Positions 6,168 through 8,286 of a stretch of DNA of 8,286 nt are shown here, in pieces; position 1 is the stretch's first letter; the number at the start of each line of letters is the position of its first letter. Location: contig JALRCL010000787.1 of assembly GCA_023268575.1 (NCBI GenBank), positions 1 to 8,286 of the forward strand, written 5' to 3'. A model generated the notes under the pieces. The model was not told the origin of the DNA, did not search any database, and saw nothing but the letters and a program-made list of their open reading frames with translations. The translations under genes and the position numbers were made by a program. Source of the stretch: Patulibacter sp. GTDB lineage: Bacteria > Actinomycetota > Thermoleophilia > Solirubrobacterales > Solirubrobacteraceae.

Positions 6168-6184
6168 CGGGGATGGGATCCCCG
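6168..6184. promoter_or_regulatory. Inverted repeat CGGGGAT-N3-ATCCCCG in the divergent intergenic region
   Basis: Exact 7-bp arms are separated by GGG in the 219-bp gap between the divergent sortase-fusion and AIM24 genes. The site lies about 55 bp upstream of the AIM24 -10 element and 115 bp upstream of the sortase-fusion start. A second small inverted repeat (CGCCGGG/CCCGGCG, 6106-6126) lies closer to the sortase-fusion gene. Either could be an operator. The symmetry is seen; the function is inferred, and short GC palindromes are frequent in this DNA. Confidence 0.3.
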
Positions 6185-6238
6185 CCACGCCGGACCGCCG
6201 TGGGACGCGGCCCTCCCGACGGACGGCGCGTGGCGGGG

Positions 6239-6268
6239 TAGCGTGCGCGACGACCACCCTCCGGAGGA
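6239..6268 (+). promoter_or_regulatory. AIM24-gene promoter (-10 TAGCGT) and Shine-Dalgarno GGAGGA
   Basis: TAGCGT (6239-6244) gives a predicted start near 6251, and GGAGGA (6263-6268) lies just upstream of the ATG at 6273 with a 5-nt gap after GGAGG. This is the best ribosome binding site in the window and fixes the AIM24 start. It contrasts with the upstream genes, which appear leaderless. Confidence 0.6.
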
Positions 6269-6272
6269 CCCC

Positions 6273-6953
6273 ATGGACGTCACCATCCGTCACGCCCCGA
6301 GCTTCGCCGTCGCCCGCCTGACCCTCGGCTCCGGCGAGTCCGCCAACGCCGAGTCCGGGGCGATGATGGCGACCTCCGGCGGCGTCGAGATCGAGTCGAA
6401 GATGCGCGGCGGCCTGAAGGGCGCGTTCAAGCGCGGCATCCTCGGCGGCGAGTCGCTCTTCGTCTCGACGCTCACCGCGCCGTCGCAGGGTGGCTGGGTG
6501 GACGTCGCGGCGCGGCTGCCCGGCGACCTGCTCGTCCTCCCGGTCGACGGCGCGGTGAACCTCTCGCGCGGGTCGTACCTCGCTGCGGACGAGGGCGTGA
6601 CGATCGACGCGAAGTGGGGCGGGTTCAAGAACCTCGTCGGCGGCGAGGGCGGTTTCCTCGTCCGCGCCGAGGGCCGCGGCCAGATCGTGGTGGCCGCCTA
6701 CGGGGCCATCGACGCGGTGCAGATCCCCGCCGGCGAGACGGTGATCGTCGACTCCGGCCACATGGTCGCGTACGAGGACGGCGTCCAGTTCGAGCTGCGC
6801 AAGGCGGCCTCCGGCGGCCTGATCCAGTCGATGAAGAGCGGCGAGGGCTTCGTCTTCGCCTTCCAGGGTCCCGGCACGGTCTGGACCCAGACCCGCAACC
6901 CGGGCCAGCTCATCAGCTGGCTGACCACCGAGCTGCCGTTCTCCCGCGGCTGA
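6273..6953 (+). CDS. AIM24-family (TIGR00266) protein
   Basis: 226 residues, the usual size for the bacterial AIM24/TIGR00266 family, whose members fold as a beta-rich double-stranded helix. Recognisable family features are the early gly-rich MMATSGGVEIESK segment (31-43), the GGLKGAFKRGILGGESLF block (46-63), GWVDVAARLPGD, the SYLAAD strand, and the GEGGFLVRAEGRGQIVVAAYG and VDSGHMVAYE strands near the end. There is no signal peptide or membrane helix. In mitochondria AIM24 affects inner-membrane organisation, but no biochemical role is established for the bacterial proteins, so none is assigned. The start at ATG 6273 is fixed by GGAGGA; an in-frame ATG 126 nt upstream would add a charged, low-complexity stretch across the promoter. 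The MBL gene begins 22 bp after the stop, so the two are probably co-transcribed. Confidence 0.92.
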   Translation: MDVTIRHAPSFAVARLTLGSGESANAESGAMMATSGGVEIESKMRGGLKGAFKRGILGGESLFVSTLTAPSQGGWVDVAARLPGDLLVLPVDGAVNLSRGSYLAADEGVTIDAKWGGFKNLVGGEGGFLVRAEGRGQIVVAAYGAIDAVQIPAGETVIVDSGHMVAYEDGVQFELRKAASGGLIQSMKSGEGFVFAFQGPGTVWTQTRNPGQLISWLTTELPFSRG

Positions 6954-6975
6954 CCGTCCGACAGGAACGCTCGAG

Positions 6976-7779
6976 ATGACCGACCCCGCCGTCCGCCTGA
7001 CCTACGTCGGCGGCCCCACCCTGCTGATCGAGGTCGGCGGCTGGCGCCTGCTGACCGACCCGACCTTCGATCCTCCCGGCAAGCGGTACTTCTTCGGCTG
7101 GGGCACGATGTCCCGCAAGACGCAGGGCCCGGCCGTCCCGTTCGAGGCGCTCGAGCCGATCGACGCCGTGCTGCTCTCCCACGATCACCACGGAGACAAC
7201 CTCGACCCGACCGGCCGCGAGCTCCTGCCGCGGATGGGCGAGGTGCTCACGACCGAGCCCGGCGCACGGCGGCTCGGCGCCGACGGCATCGCGGCGCGCG
7301 GGCTCGCGCCCTGGGGCACGACGACGCTCGAGGCGCCCGGGAAGCCGACGATCCACGTCACCGCCACGCCGTGCCGCCACGGACCGCCCGGCTCCAAGCC
7401 GATCGTCGGCGACGTCGTCGGCTTCTCGCTGCGCTGGGAGGGCCAGGAGCACGGCGAGCTGTGGATCACCGGCGACTCGGTGCTCTACGCCGGCCTGCGC
7501 GAGGTCCCCGAGCGGCTGCGGGTCGGCACCGTCGTGACGCACCTCGGCGGCGTGACCTTCCCGTGGGTCTCGGGCCCGCTGCGCTACACGATGAACGCCG
7601 AGGAGGCCGTGGAGCTCTGCGGCGCCCTCGATCCGCACACGATCGTGCCGCTGCACTACGAGGGCTGGAAGCACTTCCGCCAGCCGCGCGACCGTGCCCG
7701 GAACGTCCTGTCGGCCTCCCCGCTGGCCGACCGGATCCGGTGGCTGACCGCCGGCGAGCCGGAGGCGCTCGAGGTCTGA
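6976..7779 (+). CDS. MBL-fold (UlaG-like) metal-dependent hydrolase
   Basis: 267 residues with the metallo-beta-lactamase fold of the UlaG-like branch. Visible parts in order are LTYVGGPTLLIE (8-19), LLTDPTFDPPG (25-35), LLSHDHHGDNLD (66-77) in the position of the HxHxDH metal motif, TPCRHGPPG (H135), WITGDSVLY (D167) and VPLHYEGWKHF (H227). The metal motif is not canonical: the usual DH is replaced by a shifted DN, giving HDHHGDN. I recall related actinobacterial proteins with SHDxHxDN, so this is probably a subfamily trait and not decay. There is no signal peptide, so it is cytoplasmic. AGGAA (6963-6967) serves as ribosome binding site 8 nt before ATG 6976. It follows the AIM24 gene in what looks like a two-gene operon. 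Its 3' end is partly duplicated downstream. The substrate is unknown; lactone, phosphodiester and N-acyl phospholipid hydrolases all occur in this fold. Confidence 0.9.
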   Translation: MTDPAVRLTYVGGPTLLIEVGGWRLLTDPTFDPPGKRYFFGWGTMSRKTQGPAVPFEALEPIDAVLLSHDHHGDNLDPTGRELLPRMGEVLTTEPGARRLGADGIAARGLAPWGTTTLEAPGKPTIHVTATPCRHGPPGSKPIVGDVVGFSLRWEGQEHGELWITGDSVLYAGLREVPERLRVGTVVTHLGGVTFPWVSGPLRYTMNAEEAVELCGALDPHTIVPLHYEGWKHFRQPRDRARNVLSASPLADRIRWLTAGEPEALEV

Positions 7780-7852
7780 CCCGCCCCGCCTACGGCCCGA
7801 GCGAGCCGGAGGCGCTCGAGGTCTGCCCCACCCCGCCCTGCCCGCGGCCCGA
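7754..7852 (+). repeat. Tandem duplication of the 3' end of the MBL gene
   Basis: The 25 bases at 7754-7778, which encode the last residues and reach into the stop codon, recur exactly at 7801-7825, 47 bp later. Similarity continues into the following CCCCGCC-rich stretch and CGGCCCGA, and a third partial start (GCGAGCCG) follows at 7853-7860. The second copy reads TGC where the first has the stop TGA and is out of frame with the gene, so it is not translated as part of it. Confidence 0.85.
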
Positions 7853-7868
7853 GCGAGCCGCGGGCGGG
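7837..7868 (+). terminator. Strong hairpin after the AIM24-MBL gene pair
   Basis: CCTGCCCGCGGC (7837-7848) pairs with GCCGCGGGCGGG (7857-7868): twelve pairs including one G-T, with an 8-nt loop. It lies about 60 nt after the MBL stop codon and within the duplicated segment. No T-tract follows. It is probably the transcription end of the operon. Confidence 0.45.
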
Positions 7869-7974
7869 AGCGGGCGTCCACCGCGACCGTCGTCGCCGGT
7901 CGCAGCCGGGGTCGAACCCGTCACGGTCGCTGCCCGCCCGGACCGCCCCGCCGCGGGCCTGCGAAGGTCGTGCG

Positions 7975-8286
7975 ATGGGCGGGACGGCGACGCCGATCGA
8001 GGTCGTGCGGGACGAGGGTCGTCGGTACCACTCGCTGCTCCGGCGCCGCGACGGCGTGACGATCCGTCTGCTGGGGACGGGCCAGGAGCGCCTCGGCGGT
8101 CCGGTCGGCGTGCTGCCGCACGACCTGGCGCACCTCGCCGTCGAGGACGCGCTGCGCCTCGCCCACGGCCTCTGGGGCACGCTGGCCGCGGGCGGGATGT
8201 TCGGCCACGCGACCGTCGTGGCCGGCCGCCGGCCCCCGCACGCCGCGACGCGCGCCCAGGCCGTCGTCGACGCCGCAGGCGACCAC
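7975..8286 (+). CDS. Conserved-looking hypothetical protein (3' end cut by the window)
   Basis: 104 codons are visible and the frame is open to the edge. The N-terminus alternates charged and hydrophobic residues (IEVVRDEGRRYHSLLRRRDG) like a small beta-sheet. Then LPHDLAHLAVEDALRL (47-62) looks helical, with H49, D50, H53 and E57 on a repeating spacing, followed by GLWGTLAAGGMFG (65-77). I have seen similar short actinobacterial hypotheticals with an LPHDLxHLxVE segment, but I know of no function. There is no signal peptide. The start is ATG 7975, with GAAGG at 7963-7967 as a ribosome binding site 7 nt upstream. It lies 195 bp after the MBL gene and beyond a hairpin, so it is probably a separate unit. 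Confidence 0.75.
   Translation, partial: MGGTATPIEVVRDEGRRYHSLLRRRDGVTIRLLGTGQERLGGPVGVLPHDLAHLAVEDALRLAHGLWGTLAAGGMFGHATVVAGRRPPHAATRAQAVVDAAGDH

Noticed and set aside
6147..6272. N-terminal extension of the AIM24 protein from ATG 6147
   Set aside because: It crosses the -10 element and the Shine-Dalgarno sequence, and the added residues do not resemble the family.
6054..6761. N-terminal extension of the sortase-fusion protein up to 6761
   Set aside because: It would bury the signal peptide 236 residues inside the protein, overlap the AIM24 gene and its promoter, and is low complexity.
7754..7860. Possible CRISPR-like or attachment-site repeat
   Set aside because: There are only two full copies and a fragment, with no regular unique spacers and no cas or integrase gene. 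One copy is the end of a coding sequence, so a simple tandem duplication explains it.

Overview
The window is very GC-rich DNA with strong G/C third-position bias. It carries secreted proteins typical of actinobacteria (a Tat-exported phosphatase and a class E/F-type sortase) and tRNA genes without an encoded CCA end. My best inference is a high-GC actinobacterium, possibly of the Thermoleophilia (Solirubrobacter, Conexibacter or Patulibacter relatives). No rRNA or ribosomal protein marker is present to prove this. I see no phage, transposon, integrase, CRISPR array or plasmid genes, and the window reads as ordinary chromosome.

Layout from left to right. (1) A Tat-exported purple-acid-phosphatase-like metallophosphoesterase lies on the minus strand and runs off the left edge. 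It is divergent from a small four-helix membrane protein on the plus strand, and a perfect inverted repeat abuts the phosphatase start codon. (2) tRNA-Glu(UUC) and a very acidic 85-residue protein lie on the minus strand. (3) A cytoplasmic YfcE/MJ0936-type metallophosphoesterase and tRNA-Lys(UUU) lie on the plus strand. A perfect 12-bp hairpin then separates the tRNA from the next, convergent gene. (4) A 913-residue secreted protein lies on the minus strand. It has a signal peptide, a putative thioester (TQXA-like) adhesin domain, an Ig-like domain, four tandem repeats of about 112 residues each with a cysteine pair, and a C-terminal sortase domain with an intact His/Cys/Arg set. (5) Divergent from it on the plus strand are an AIM24-family protein and an MBL-fold hydrolase, 22 bp apart and probably co-transcribed. 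They are followed by a tandem duplication of the MBL gene's 3' end, a terminator-like hairpin, and the first 104 codons of a conserved-looking hypothetical protein that runs off the right edge.

The most unusual object is the 913-residue protein. It joins what looks like a covalent host- or polymer-binding thioester domain to its own sortase catalytic domain, with an LxxTG-like sequence (LIPTG) in the linker between the repeats and the enzyme. This suggests a self-processing or self-anchoring surface protein, which is inference. The other genes look like independent transcription units. Several have a TAnnnT-like -10 element placed so that transcription would begin at or near the start codon, suggesting leaderless mRNAs. 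The AIM24 gene instead has a clear Shine-Dalgarno sequence.
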